From: an endosymbiont of Escarpia spicata
GTDB lineage: Bacteria; Pseudomonadota; Gammaproteobacteria; Chromatiales; Chromatiaceae
Assembly: GCA_003349915.1 (NCBI GenBank)
Contig: QFXE01000010.1
Coordinates: 62,001 to 126,000 of the forward strand
Direction: 5' to 3'
DNA: 64,000 bases
A program made the position numbers and the translations under genes. Positions 45,797 through 54,071 of the stretch are shown in pieces. The notes under the pieces are model-generated. The model was given only the letters and a program-made list of their open reading frames with translations, made no database searches and was not told the origin of the DNA. Within the stretch, counting starts at the first letter, position 1; the number at the start of each line of letters is the position of its first letter.

Positions 45797-46645
45797 TTAT
45801 TTTGTCTTGCGGCTCATGCGGCGACGTCCGGCCATTCCCACCAGGCCGATGGTCAGCAGAAGCAGTGCACCCGGCTCGGAGACATGGGTGGCAGGCATAT
45901 CCAGTTGCAGCCAGTCATTGTTGCAGTTGGGTGCCCAGTGAATGCGATAGGGGTCGTCTTCCAGACCCAGGTTTACCAGGCCGAGCATGGCAAGATCGAG
46001 ACTGGTTTCGATCATGAAGTGATCCCCGGCGAATTCGCCGATCTGATTCGGGCTGCTGCCGTTGTAGAGAAGATCGGTATACTCGAGATTGACGCTGCCC
46101 AGTAGTGAGCCGCTCTGGATATTGACGGGGTGGGAATCCTTATAGAGGCTGCTGCCGCTTGGATTGTAAACATTGGGTGCTGTCCAGATGCCGTAGTTCC
46201 AGTCACTTACCGCATAGACATCACCCTGTGTCATACCGTCGTGATCGCGGGTTACGATACCAAATTCGAAGCTGGTGGCATCGACGCCGAAATCGAAGTT
46301 GAAGGAGATATCGCCACCACTCCAGCCGCTTGCGTTCGGGTCACGGCCGGTCACGATGGCGATATTCAGGCTTGTCCCCATCTGTTCTGCAAGTATGGCC
46401 TCTACATCATAGACCTGACCGCCATACCCAGGATCGAGATAGTAGCTATTCTGATCTTCGTCGACATGGGATATTGAGCTACGCAATACATTGCCCCAGT
46501 CTGAAGCCTGCCCCTGCGGTGCACTGAGCCAGTCATTGATATCCCCGTCAACTGTGATTGCCTGCGTCGCACCTGCGAATGTAAGCAGCACAGCCCCAGC
46601 AGCCACTTGCAGGGATTTAGAGAGTAAAGAATTTGCATTTGCCAT
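45797..46645 (-). CDS. PEP-CTERM sorting-domain protein with CBM9-like segment
   Basis: A 282-residue exported protein. The signal peptide ends at AGATQA before ITVDGDINDWL; that start resembles the CBM9/DOMON-like beta-sandwich often seen as DGxxxDW. The C-terminus is a PEP-CTERM signal: VSEPGALLLLTIGLVGMAG then the basic tail RRRMSRK. Such proteins are processed by exosortase and linked to extracellular polysaccharide; no exosortase is in the window. TTG 46660 is possible, but ATG 46645 begins the signal peptide directly. A sigma-54 promoter sits 40 bp upstream and a terminator follows, so it is probably monocistronic. Confidence 0.85.
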   Translation of the reverse strand: MANANSLLSKSLQVAAGAVLLTFAGATQAITVDGDINDWLSAPQGQASDWGNVLRSSISHVDEDQNSYYLDPGYGGQVYDVEAILAEQMGTSLNIAIVTGRDPNASGWSGGDISFNFDFGVDATSFEFGIVTRDHDGMTQGDVYAVSDWNYGIWTAPNVYNPSGSSLYKDSHPVNIQSGSLLGSVNLEYTDLLYNGSSPNQIGEFAGDHFMIETSLDLAMLGLVNLGLEDDPYRIHWAPNCNNDWLQLDMPATHVSEPGALLLLTIGLVGMAGRRRMSRKTK

Positions 46646-46684
46646 ATTGAGTGATCTCAAAAAAATGATTTACATCACTGATAC

Positions 46685-46701
46685 TGCAAAGGGTGGGCCA
46701 A
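46685..46701 (-). promoter_or_regulatory. Candidate sigma-54 (RpoN) promoter of the PEP-CTERM gene
   Basis: On the minus strand the sequence TTGGCCCACCCTTTGCA has GG and GC exactly ten bases apart and matches TTGGCAC-N-TTGCA-type -24/-12 elements well. The ATG is about 40 bases downstream of the -12 element. The 14-bp palindrome ATTCTGATCAGAAT at 46735-46748, about 50 bases further upstream, could bind an activator. Established: PEP-CTERM genes in floc-forming bacteria are controlled by RpoN with PrsK/PrsR. Confidence 0.6.
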
Positions 46702-47098
46702 TCTTTGTTTTTGGTATTGATCAGGGGTGGGATTATTCTGATCAGAATCCATAAAATACTTCTATCTTATTGAAATAAAATAAAAAAATAGAATGAGAAC
46801 AGACTTCCCCAATGATTTTTTTGGGGAAATAGATTCAAAATCGGTTGCTTGGGCAACAACTTCCCAGGAATCAGAGTGGTAACTGTAAAATCCACTGACA
46901 GCATCCAGAGGTATATTCCCGTTTGGGGAAAGTTGTTCGTTATTTCAGAGGATTAGGAATTTGTGGAGTAGAAAAGAGGATAAAACGAGAAAAGGCAGGC
47001 GTCAGAAAAACGAAAGGTGTCAATTTTTCCGACGATAAAGAAATCTAAATCTTATCCGCAGGGGGGATGTATGAAAAATCGGGTTGTATTGACTAAAT
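46702..47098. other. Intergenic region upstream of the PEP-CTERM gene
   Basis: About 400 bp without a credible gene. It contains the 14-bp palindrome at 46735-46748, a hairpin of TTCCCCA (46805-46811) with TGGGGAA (46822-46828), and a further CGTTTGGGGAAAG near 46920. The repeated TTCCCC/GGGGAA units may be binding sites. No RNA gene recognised. Confidence 0.45.
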
Positions 47099-47563
47099 TC
47101 AGGCGTCAGAACCGCCAAAGAACTTACCCAGACTGCGGGATAGCCAACCGCTCTTCTTTTCGGTACCGAGCATCTTCTGCACAGCGGGGACATAATCGGC
47201 GTCATCATTCTTGATGTGGTTGATGAGCCAATTGCGCAACATCCTGTTGACCTGTATTACAGCATCAACATTACCGTCATCGAAATCCTTCTTATATTCC
47301 CCGAGTTTTTTTATGAAGACTTTGTGAACCCGCTGGTGCGCGGATCGAAATTCGTATCCAGCCTTTTCCTGGAGGCCCTCTTCAAAGGTAAAATGGGTAA
47401 TCGTGTAGTCGATCAACCCGTCAAAGACATCGGAAATTGATTCATTATCACCAGTCTCTGTGGCATCCACCAGTTGATTGATATAATCAACGATGCGTCT
47501 GTGTTGTTTGTCGATGACATTGACCCCGGTATCCAGGTCTTTTGTCCATTCGAGATAGTCCAT
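47099..47563 (-). CDS. Bacteriohemerythrin
   Basis: A 154-residue single-domain hemerythrin. The di-iron ligands are in DKQHRRIVDYIN, THFTFEE, HQRVHKVF and NHIKNDDADY, and the domain opens with MDYLEWTKDLDTGVNVID; the last 25 residues are a basic, glycine-rich tail. It binds oxygen reversibly and may store, deliver or sense it, which suits a microaerophilic sulfur oxidiser. The frame continues to 47683, but ATG 47563 has GGAG eight bases upstream and starts the domain. It stands alone on the minus strand. Confidence 0.92.
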   Translation of the reverse strand: MDYLEWTKDLDTGVNVIDKQHRRIVDYINQLVDATETGDNESISDVFDGLIDYTITHFTFEEGLQEKAGYEFRSAHQRVHKVFIKKLGEYKKDFDDGNVDAVIQVNRMLRNWLINHIKNDDADYVPAVQKMLGTEKKSGWLSRSLGKFFGGSDA

Positions 47564-47711
47564 GTTCAGGTCTCCGGTGAGTTTATTGGTGCCTGTCGCG
47601 GCTGCCGTGGTTTCGGTAGTGGCAAAAAAGCTAAGGCCCCCAATGTCTGACATCCAGGTTATACAATCTAACAATTCTACCACGATGTATCTGTGACTTG
47701 GTCTGGACTGT

Positions 47712-49340
47712 CTAGTTTTTTCGTTTTGGCGAGTAGTTGTCGGGGATCAGTACCGTGGCTTTGCGTTGCACCTGATCATCCCGGTAGGGGAAATCGATGG
47801 TGTAGTGTAGCCCACGACTCTCCCTGCGGCTCTGGGCAGAACGAATGATCAGGTCTGCCACGTCAACCAGATTCCGTAGTTCCAGCAGATCGTTGCTGAC
47901 CCGGAAATTGCCGTAGTATTCGCCGATCTCCCTTCTCAATAGCTCGACCCGGCGTTTGGCGCGTTCCAGTCTTTTGTTGCTACGTACGATACCAACATAG
48001 TCCCACATGAAGCGTCGTAGCTCGTCCCAGTTGTGTGAGACCACCACCTCTTCGTCAGAGTCGGTAACCCGGCTTTCATCCCAAGGGGGAAGTTCCCGGG
48101 GGAAGGGTATTTTGTCCACATTCCTATGGATATGCTCAGTAGCCAGTTCGGCAAACACAAGGCATTCGAGTAGGGAGTTACTGGCCATGCGGTTGGCCCC
48201 GTGCAGCCCGGTGTAGGCAGTCTCTCCTATGGCGTAGAGACCCGGCAGGTCCGTTTGTGCCTGGTGATCGGTCATTACTCCACCACAGGTATAGTGAGCG
48301 GCGGGCACAACGGGAATGGGCTCACGGGTGATGTCGATGCCGAAATCAAGGCAACTCTTGTGGATGGTTGGAAAGTGTTCCCTGATGAAGTCAGCCGGTT
48401 TATGACTGATATCGAGAAACAGGCAGTCGGCGCCGATACGTTTCATCTCGTGGTCGATGGCTCGGGCAACGATATCTCTTGGAGCCAACTCGGCACGTTC
48501 ATCGAAGTTGGGCATGAAACGACTGCCATCCGGCAACAGTAGGTGACCGCCTTCTCCCCGAACCGCCTCGGTAATAAGAAATGTCTTTGAATGGGGGTGG
48601 TAGAGGCAGGTGGGGTGGAATTGTATGAACTCCATATTCGCTACCCGGCAGCCTGCTCGCCAAGCCATGGCAATGCCGTCCCCGGTTGAGACATCGGGAT
48701 TGCTGGTGTAGAGGTAGACTTTACTGGCACCGCCGGTTGCAAGTATGACGAAGCGCGCACGAAATGTGTCCACCTTGCCGTTTTTCTGGTTGAGTATATA
48801 GGCACCAAGGCAGCGCTTGGTTTTTTGGGCGCCGTTTTTGCTACCGGTAATCAGGTCGATAGCAATATGGTAATCGAATATCTCCACATTCGAGCGTGAC
48901 ATCACCTGGGATTCCAGGGTCGATTCCACCTCTTTCCCCGTTGCGTCCGCAGCGTGAATAACTCGCCGGTGGGAGTGTCCTCCCTCCCGTGTCAGGTGGT
49001 AACCACCACTGCTGACAGCAGAGTCGTCACGGGTAAAATGGACGCCATTGGACATCAGCCAGTCGATGCTTTTGGGTCCGTGTTCGACCACCAGCCGGAC
49101 GATATCCTCATCACAGAGCCCGGCGCCGGCATCAAGGGTATCTTCGACGTGGGAGGAGAGGGTATCCCCCTCATCCAGTACTGCCGAGATACCGCCCTGG
49201 GCGTAATAGGTGCTGCCCTCTTCAAGCTCTCGTTTGGAGATGACCGCAACTTTCAGGTCTTCTCGCAGCCGCAGGGCCAGGCTGAGTCCGGCAGCGCCGC
49301 TGCCAATGATCAATACGTCGTGGAGGTGATCTTTAGTCAT
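47712..49340 (-). CDS. nadB: L-aspartate oxidase
   Basis: A 542-residue flavoprotein of the succinate dehydrogenase/fumarate reductase family. It has the FAD loop [16 protein letters not shown], the substrate loop [35 protein letters not shown]-type [11 protein letters not shown], and [14 protein letters not shown] near the flavin. It oxidises aspartate to iminoaspartate, the first step of NAD synthesis. It diverges from rpoE across 181 bp, the gene pairing common in gammaproteobacteria. Confidence 0.96.
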   Translation of the reverse strand: MTKDHLHDVLIIGSGAAGLSLALRLREDLKVAVISKRELEEGSTYYAQGGISAVLDEGDTLSSHVEDTLDAGAGLCDEDIVRLVVEHGPKSIDWLMSNGVHFTRDDSAVSSGGYHLTREGGHSHRRVIHAADATGKEVESTLESQVMSRSNVEIFDYHIAIDLITGSKNGAQKTKRCLGAYILNQKNGKVDTFRARFVILATGGASKVYLYTSNPDVSTGDGIAMAWRAGCRVANMEFIQFHPTCLYHPHSKTFLITEAVRGEGGHLLLPDGSRFMPNFDERAELAPRDIVARAIDHEMKRIGADCLFLDISHKPADFIREHFPTIHKSCLDFGIDITREPIPVVPAAHYTCGGVMTDHQAQTDLPGLYAIGETAYTGLHGANRMASNSLLECLVFAELATEHIHRNVDKIPFPRELPPWDESRVTDSDEEVVVSHNWDELRRFMWDYVGIVRSNKRLERAKRRVELLRREIGEYYGNFRVSNDLLELRNLVDVADLIIRSAQSRRESRGLHYTIDFPYRDDQVQRKATVLIPDNYSPKRKN

Positions 49341-49447
49341 ATTTGCGGGGCGGGGTGGATACAGTGATAATGCGCACTTAAATCAGACTGCATCCTAGCG
49401 CAAATCGATGGTTCATTGAACCAGCTCAATAAAGTATGGGATTGCAC

Positions 49448-49474
49448 GAACTAATTCATCCTATGGTTGTCAAT
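49448..49474 (+). promoter_or_regulatory. Candidate sigma-E promoter of rpoE
   Basis: GAACTA at 49448-49453, 16 bases, then TCAAT at 49470-49474, similar to the sigma-E pattern GGAACTT-N16-TCAAA. It sits about 48 bp before the rpoE start and would allow autoregulation, which is known for rpoE operons. Confidence 0.5.
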
Positions 49475-49521
49475 GAGACTGAGCGCAAGGAAGCGCGAGT
49501 CACGAGGAGGGTAAAGCCCGG

Positions 49522-50100
49522 ATGGGCGAGCGGCAAGTCGATCAGGAACTGGTCATCCGTGTACAGCAGGGCGACAAAAAGGCTTTCGATGTGTTGGTTC
49601 TCAAGTACCAGCAGAAGATTGCCAATCTGGTCTCCCGTTACATCCGGGACTCTCACGAGGTGTTGGACGTCACACAGGAGGCCTTTATCAAGGCCTACAG
49701 GGCGCTTCCCCGGTTTCGTGGCGAGAGTGCCTTCTACACCTGGTTGTACCGCATTGCTATCAATACGGCTAAGAATTACCTCGTAGCCCAGGGTCGGCGC
49801 CCCCCCTCGTGGGATGTGGAACCCGAAACTGCGGAACAATTGGATGAAGGTTCGCGTCTTAAGGAGTATGGGACGCCAGAGAACCATGTGCTGACTGAAG
49901 AGATCACCATGACGGTACAGCATGCGATTGATGCTTTGCCGGAGGATCTGCGCACAGCCATCATTCTGCGTGAGCTTGAAGGAATGAGTTATGAAGAGAT
50001 TGCAGAGGCCATGTCCTGTCCAGTCGGCACAGTGCGCTCCCGGATATTCCGGGCTCGCGAGGCGATCGATAAACGTTTAAAACCCTTGATTAACCCATAA
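49522..50100 (+). CDS. rpoE: Envelope-stress sigma factor RpoE/AlgU
   Basis: A 192-residue ECF sigma factor. Region 2 is LVLKYQQKIANLVSRYIRD with DVTQEAFIKAYRALPRFRG and FYTWLYRIAINTAKNYL; region 4 is ALPEDLRTAIILRELEGMSY with AEAMSCPVGTVRSRIFRARE. It is nearly identical in layout to E. coli RpoE and Pseudomonas AlgU. It is held by RseA until envelope stress. ATG 49522 is preceded by GAGGAGGG at a somewhat long distance. Confidence 0.97.
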   Translation: MGERQVDQELVIRVQQGDKKAFDVLVLKYQQKIANLVSRYIRDSHEVLDVTQEAFIKAYRALPRFRGESAFYTWLYRIAINTAKNYLVAQGRRPPSWDVEPETAEQLDEGSRLKEYGTPENHVLTEEITMTVQHAIDALPEDLRTAIILRELEGMSYEEIAEAMSCPVGTVRSRIFRAREAIDKRLKPLINP

Positions 50101-50115
50101 TAAGTGGTTACGGCA

Positions 50116-50673
50116 ATGACAGAAAAAGAGCGCGAAAAACTGTCCGCATTGACGGATGATGAACTATCCGCCTTTGAAATTCCCGGTGCGGTAAAAAAGC
50201 TTATCCACAGTGAGGATCAACAAGCTTCCTGGAGTCGTTACCATCTGATTGGTGATGTGATGCGTCAGGAAACAGGTCCGGCTGTGATGCCAAACCTGGC
50301 AGCTTCAATCAGGCAGCGTCTGGAAGATGAGCCGGTAGTGCTCGCTCCGGGTAATATGAGTCGCAGATGGGTTAAACCCGTTGCTGGCGCGGCCATCGCT
50401 GCTTCAGTGGCGCTGATGGCCGTGACGGTAGCGCCGCAGTTTATCAACCCGGAGCAGGGTGGAACTTCCCTGCCGCAGGTTGCGGTAAATCAATCATCCA
50501 ATGAGCGTACCTATGCCAGCCAGAAGGGTACACGTTGGGAGTTGCTGTCCAAACCTGAAGTTGAATCCCGTCTGAACAGTTATCTGGTTAATCACCAGGG
50601 ATATGCCCCAGCCGGCAACATGAAAGGAATCATGCCGTATGCGACTTTCGTAAGTTATGACGGAGCACGGTGA
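50116..50673 (+). CDS. rseA: Anti-sigma-E factor RseA/MucA
   Basis: A 185-residue inner-membrane protein. The N-terminal cytoplasmic domain (LSALTDDELSAFEI ... WSRYHLIGDVMR) binds sigma E; the membrane helix is at about 93-113 (GAAIAASVALMAVTVAPQF), and a periplasmic domain follows, cut by DegS-type proteases in the family. The frame can be extended to 50104, but ATG 50116 matches the family N-terminus. Confidence 0.93.
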   Translation: MTEKEREKLSALTDDELSAFEIPGAVKKLIHSEDQQASWSRYHLIGDVMRQETGPAVMPNLAASIRQRLEDEPVVLAPGNMSRRWVKPVAGAAIAASVALMAVTVAPQFINPEQGGTSLPQVAVNQSSNERTYASQKGTRWELLSKPEVESRLNSYLVNHQGYAPAGNMKGIMPYATFVSYDGAR

Positions 50674-50680
50674 TTGCTTC

Positions 50681-51727
50681 ATGAAGGGTTTGGGATGTCG
50701 TTTTCCTTGTCTCTCCCGGCCCGCCGGGATCTCCTCTTTTCTACGCTCTGGCATGACGGGATTTTACGGATTTGCGCTCTTTCTGCTCCTCTTTTCCGGG
50801 TCAGTCACGGCATCTGACGATGAAAATGTAGCGCGCCAGTGGCTGGAGCGCATGATGGAGGCTGTCAGGGTTCTCGAATATCAAGGGACATTCATCTATC
50901 TGCACGACAATCAATTGGAGACAATGCGCATCATCCATGCAATAAGCGACGGTCAGCCCCATGAAAGATTGATCTCGCTCAATGGTGCGCCCCGTGAAGT
51001 GATACGTGATCGGGACTCTGTCACTTGTGTCATGCCGGAATCGCAACAGGTCTCTATCGACAAGCGACCGCCAACGAATAAATTTCTCGGCCTGTTACCT
51101 GAGAATCTGGAGCAACTCTCATTGAGCTATGCGTTCCGTACGCTTGGTGAGACAAGAGTCGCTGATCGTCAGGCCAAGGTCGTGGCGATCATCCCGCGAG
51201 ACGGTTTTCGTTACGGTTACCGCTTCTATCTGGATCAGGAAAGTGCACTTCCGCTTAAGTCCGACCTCATGAATGAAGAAGGGGAGGCGGTGGAACAGAC
51301 GATGTTTACCGAACTGGAAGTGGGTACTGCAGAGTTGGGTGTTGTCGTGCACAAAAGCGCCAGCAAAAGTGTCGATGCAAATTCAAATACGCCTGAAAGA
51401 ACCACAAGCAGTGTCGCAAACTGGTCGTTCCGTAAATTACCGGCTGGTTTTACCCTTAGTGTGCAGGATCTGTTGCCCAACTCAACGGATGGCGAGATGG
51501 TCGAACATTACGTTTTGAGTGACGGTCTTGCCTCTCTCTCGGTGTTTATCGAGCCGATTGGCCAGACCACTGCCCTGGAGGGCGTTTCACGCCTGGGCGC
51601 AATCAATGCATGGGGTGGACAGGTGGATGACCATCAGGTTACTGCCGTAGGAGAAGTGCCTGCTGTGACTCTACTCAGCGTGGTGAAATCCATGCATCGA
51701 ACTCAAAAGACCGCTCGTGCCGAATGA
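50681..51727 (+). CDS. rseB: Sigma-E regulatory protein RseB/MucB
   Basis: A 348-residue periplasmic protein that binds RseA and senses lipoprotein and LPS intermediates. After a hydrophobic export segment (GFALFLLLFSGSVTA) come the family blocks VLEYQGTFIYLHDNQLETMRI, FRYGYRFYLDQESALPLKSDL and a C-terminal domain with VEHYVLSDGLASLSVFIE. Three starts are possible: ATG 50657 (overlaps rseA), ATG 50681 with GGTGA seven bases upstream, and ATG 50753 just before the hydrophobic segment. 50681 is chosen for its ribosome-binding site and basic leader. Confidence 0.9.
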   Translation: MKGLGCRFPCLSRPAGISSFLRSGMTGFYGFALFLLLFSGSVTASDDENVARQWLERMMEAVRVLEYQGTFIYLHDNQLETMRIIHAISDGQPHERLISLNGAPREVIRDRDSVTCVMPESQQVSIDKRPPTNKFLGLLPENLEQLSLSYAFRTLGETRVADRQAKVVAIIPRDGFRYGYRFYLDQESALPLKSDLMNEEGEAVEQTMFTELEVGTAELGVVVHKSASKSVDANSNTPERTTSSVANWSFRKLPAGFTLSVQDLLPNSTDGEMVEHYVLSDGLASLSVFIEPIGQTTALEGVSRLGAINAWGGQVDDHQVTAVGEVPAVTLLSVVKSMHRTQKTARAE

Positions 51728-52191
51728 TTGAGGAAAATGCAACCGTGGTCTCCTGCGAGGGCGATCACGCTGTGGTGGAAACCAGGCAAAAGGCAGCTTG
51801 CGGTTCCTGCCACTCTGCAGACAGCTGCGGCACTTCCGTGATCTCCGGGCTCTTCAAGCGCAAACACAATCAATTGCTGGTTCTCAATGCAGTTGGAGCC
51901 AAACCCGGGGAACGAGTCGTTATTGGCCTGCAGGAGAGGGCGCTGGTGAGCGCATCGCTTGTTGCTTACCTGTTGCCCCTGTTTTTCATGATCTCATTCG
52001 CCCTTGCCGGGCAGGAGTTGATGAAGCCGTACTTCCAACCTGCCGGGGAACTCATCGCTATTTTATGTGGTCTATTGGGACTGATTCTTGGATTGTTTCT
52101 AACACAGTGGTATGCCCGGAGGAAAAAACGTGACAGCGCCTTCCAGGCTGCCATTCTCCGGCAGGAATCGAACAGTCCAGTACATTTTTAG
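51724..52191 (+). CDS. rseC: RseC/MucC family sigma-E regulator
   Basis: A 155-residue membrane protein. The cysteine cluster CGSCHSADSCGTS lies near residues 26-38, and two adjacent helices lie near 79-100 and 110-131, ending in a basic tail. Its start overlaps rseB by ATGA. RseC modulates sigma E and is linked to redox complexes through its cysteine motif. Confidence 0.9.
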   Translation: MIEENATVVSCEGDHAVVETRQKAACGSCHSADSCGTSVISGLFKRKHNQLLVLNAVGAKPGERVVIGLQERALVSASLVAYLLPLFFMISFALAGQELMKPYFQPAGELIAILCGLLGLILGLFLTQWYARRKKRDSAFQAAILRQESNSPVHF

Positions 52192-52197
52192 GCGAAA

Positions 52198-52269
52198 GGG
52201 TCGGAGTCAAAGTTGATGGGCGTCCGATATTGAATGTCATGTTGCTTTGATCAAATTCGACTCCGACCC
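52198..52269. repeat. Inverted repeat GGGTCGGAGTC ... GACTCCGACCC
   Basis: Perfect 11-bp arms at 52198-52208 and 52259-52269 with about 50 bases between, and inner similarity of TTGATGGG/TTTGATCAA. This arm sequence is typical of dispersed REP-like elements often seen with RAYT transposases in other gammaproteobacteria; no such transposase is in the window. It separates rseC from the protease gene. Confidence 0.75.
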
Positions 52270-52310
52270 CCTACAAATTCGCGTATCCCGGCTATGCAAG
52301 GAGTTAGTTT

Positions 52311-53735
52311 ATGAAATCCCTTAACCCCCCCCTGATGCAGTGGACGGTTCTTGTCCTGGTTGCTCTACTGAGCATCCCGGCACAGGCACAACTGCCGGAC
52401 TTTACAGACCTTGCGACGGAAAATGCGCCATCGGTAGTCAATATCAGCACTCACCAGCAGCAGAATATCCGTCAGCAGATGCGCCGATTCAACATCCCGG
52501 AGATCCCCGATGACAACCCTTTTGGTGAATTGCTGAAGCGATTTCTCGATGAACATGGAAATCTGCAAGAGGACGAGGTGGAGAAACAGTCTCTCGGTTC
52601 AGGTTTCATCATCTCTCCCGATGGCTATATTCTCACCAACAACCATGTCGTTGCAGAAGCGGATGAAATCATCGTCCGGATGCACAATCGGCGTGAATAT
52701 GTCGCCAGGCTGATTGGCACAGACGAGCGTAGTGACGTGGCGCTGATCAAGATCGAAGCCACCGATCTTCCTATTGTAAAGATCGGCAGTTCAAAAGAGT
52801 TGAAAGTTGGTGAATGGGTATTGGCCATCGGCTCTCCTTTTGGCTTCGACCATTCGGTTACCGCTGGTATCGTCAGTGCAAAAGGGCGGAGTCTGCCGAG
52901 CGAAAACTATGTGCCCTTCATTCAAACCGATGTTGCCATCAATCCAGGCAATTCAGGTGGTCCGCTCTTCAATCTCAAGGGCGAAGTGGTTGGGGTGAAC
53001 TCTCAGATCTACAGCCGTTCCGGTGGGTTCATGGGTCTCTCTTTTGCAATTCCCATTGATGTGGCGATGAATGTGGCGGATCAGTTGAAGACCCGTGGCC
53101 ATGTGAGTCGTGGTTGGCTCGGGGTGCTGATTCAGGATATCACGGGCGAACTTGCCGAAAGTTTCCACATGTCCCATCCGCGTGGCGCCTTGGTTGCCAG
53201 AGTGTTGCCAGACAGTCCTTCCTCCCAAGCGGGCCTGCAAGTGGGTGACGTGATACTCAAGTATAATGGTACCGAATTGCGCAGCTCATCCGAATTGCCG
53301 CCGCTGGTCGGCAGCAGTCGCGTCGATCGCCCGGCACGGCTGGAGGTGTTGCGAGGTGGAAAGAATATCATTGTCATGGTCAATATAGGCGAGTTGCCAC
53401 CTGAGGAGGACGCCCAACTGACCCAGCAGGTGAAACCAAAAATTGCGAAAAACCGGCTTGGCGTAACTGTATCCGACCTTACCGAAGAGCACCTCAGTCA
53501 GTTTGCGCTACCAGCAGGTCAGGGTGTAATGGTCGATTCGGTGACGGGCAATGAGGCGCGTGAGGCAGGCGTCAGGGAAGGTGATGTCATCATGATGTTG
53601 AATAACGACAATATTGAGAATGCGAAGCAGTTCGGGCAGTTGGTCAAAAGGTTACCTGGCGGCAAGACGGTCGCCTTGCTGGTACACCGTACCTCTGGTC
53701 CCATGTTCCTGGCTCTGCGTGTCCCGGAGGAATGA
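52311..53735 (+). CDS. mucD: Periplasmic serine protease/chaperone, DegP/MucD family
   Basis: A 474-residue HtrA-type protease. The signal peptide ends at IPAQAQ near residue 26. The catalytic triad is His in YILTNNHVV, Asp in DERSDVALIK and Ser in INPGNSGGPLFN. Two PDZ domains follow (AGLQVGDVILKYNGTEL and AGVREGDVIMMLNNDN regions). It degrades or refolds damaged envelope proteins under sigma-E stress. AAGGAG lies seven bases before ATG 52311. Position after rseC matches mucD of Pseudomonas. It overlaps the next gene by ATGA. Confidence 0.95.
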   Translation: MKSLNPPLMQWTVLVLVALLSIPAQAQLPDFTDLATENAPSVVNISTHQQQNIRQQMRRFNIPEIPDDNPFGELLKRFLDEHGNLQEDEVEKQSLGSGFIISPDGYILTNNHVVAEADEIIVRMHNRREYVARLIGTDERSDVALIKIEATDLPIVKIGSSKELKVGEWVLAIGSPFGFDHSVTAGIVSAKGRSLPSENYVPFIQTDVAINPGNSGGPLFNLKGEVVGVNSQIYSRSGGFMGLSFAIPIDVAMNVADQLKTRGHVSRGWLGVLIQDITGELAESFHMSHPRGALVARVLPDSPSSQAGLQVGDVILKYNGTELRSSSELPPLVGSSRVDRPARLEVLRGGKNIIVMVNIGELPPEEDAQLTQQVKPKIAKNRLGVTVSDLTEEHLSQFALPAGQGVMVDSVTGNEAREAGVREGDVIMMLNNDNIENAKQFGQLVKRLPGGKTVALLVHRTSGPMFLALRVPEE

Positions 53736-53974
53736 CACTACTAAAACTGTTCTATCGTGATGGTTGCCACCTGTGTGAAGACATGCTGGAACAACTACAG
53801 CAACTCCAGCGGGAGCAGATGTTCCCGTTGGAGTTGGTCGATGTTGACCGTGATCCTGCGACGCAGGCCAGATATAACGACATTGTGCCGGTGCTCGAAA
53901 ATGGTGATGGAATCCAGTTGAGTGAATATTTTCTCGATGAGGCCGGACTGCGGCGCTATTTGCAGGGAGGCTGA
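53732..53974 (+). CDS. Glutaredoxin-like DUF836 family protein
   Basis: An 80-residue thioredoxin-fold protein with YRDGCHLCEDML, a CxxC motif near residue 12-15, and the cis-proline loop DIVPVLENGDG. It is overlapped by mucD through ATGA. Members of this family commonly sit in this operon next to lepA; the redox partner is unknown. Confidence 0.85.
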   Translation: MTLLKLFYRDGCHLCEDMLEQLQQLQREQMFPLELVDVDRDPATQARYNDIVPVLENGDGIQLSEYFLDEAGLRRYLQGG

Positions 53975-54071
53975 TTTGGTATGATTGTCGCCTTTTGCGG
54001 TATCTGCGCTCACCTGGGCTGGTTTCAGGAACGGAGGTTCCTATTCACTGGCCCGGATATCATTAACATCC

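Noticed and set aside
47017-47214. Small plus-strand open frame near 47.0 kb
   Set aside because: Overlaps the bacteriohemerythrin 3' end in antisense and has no coding character.
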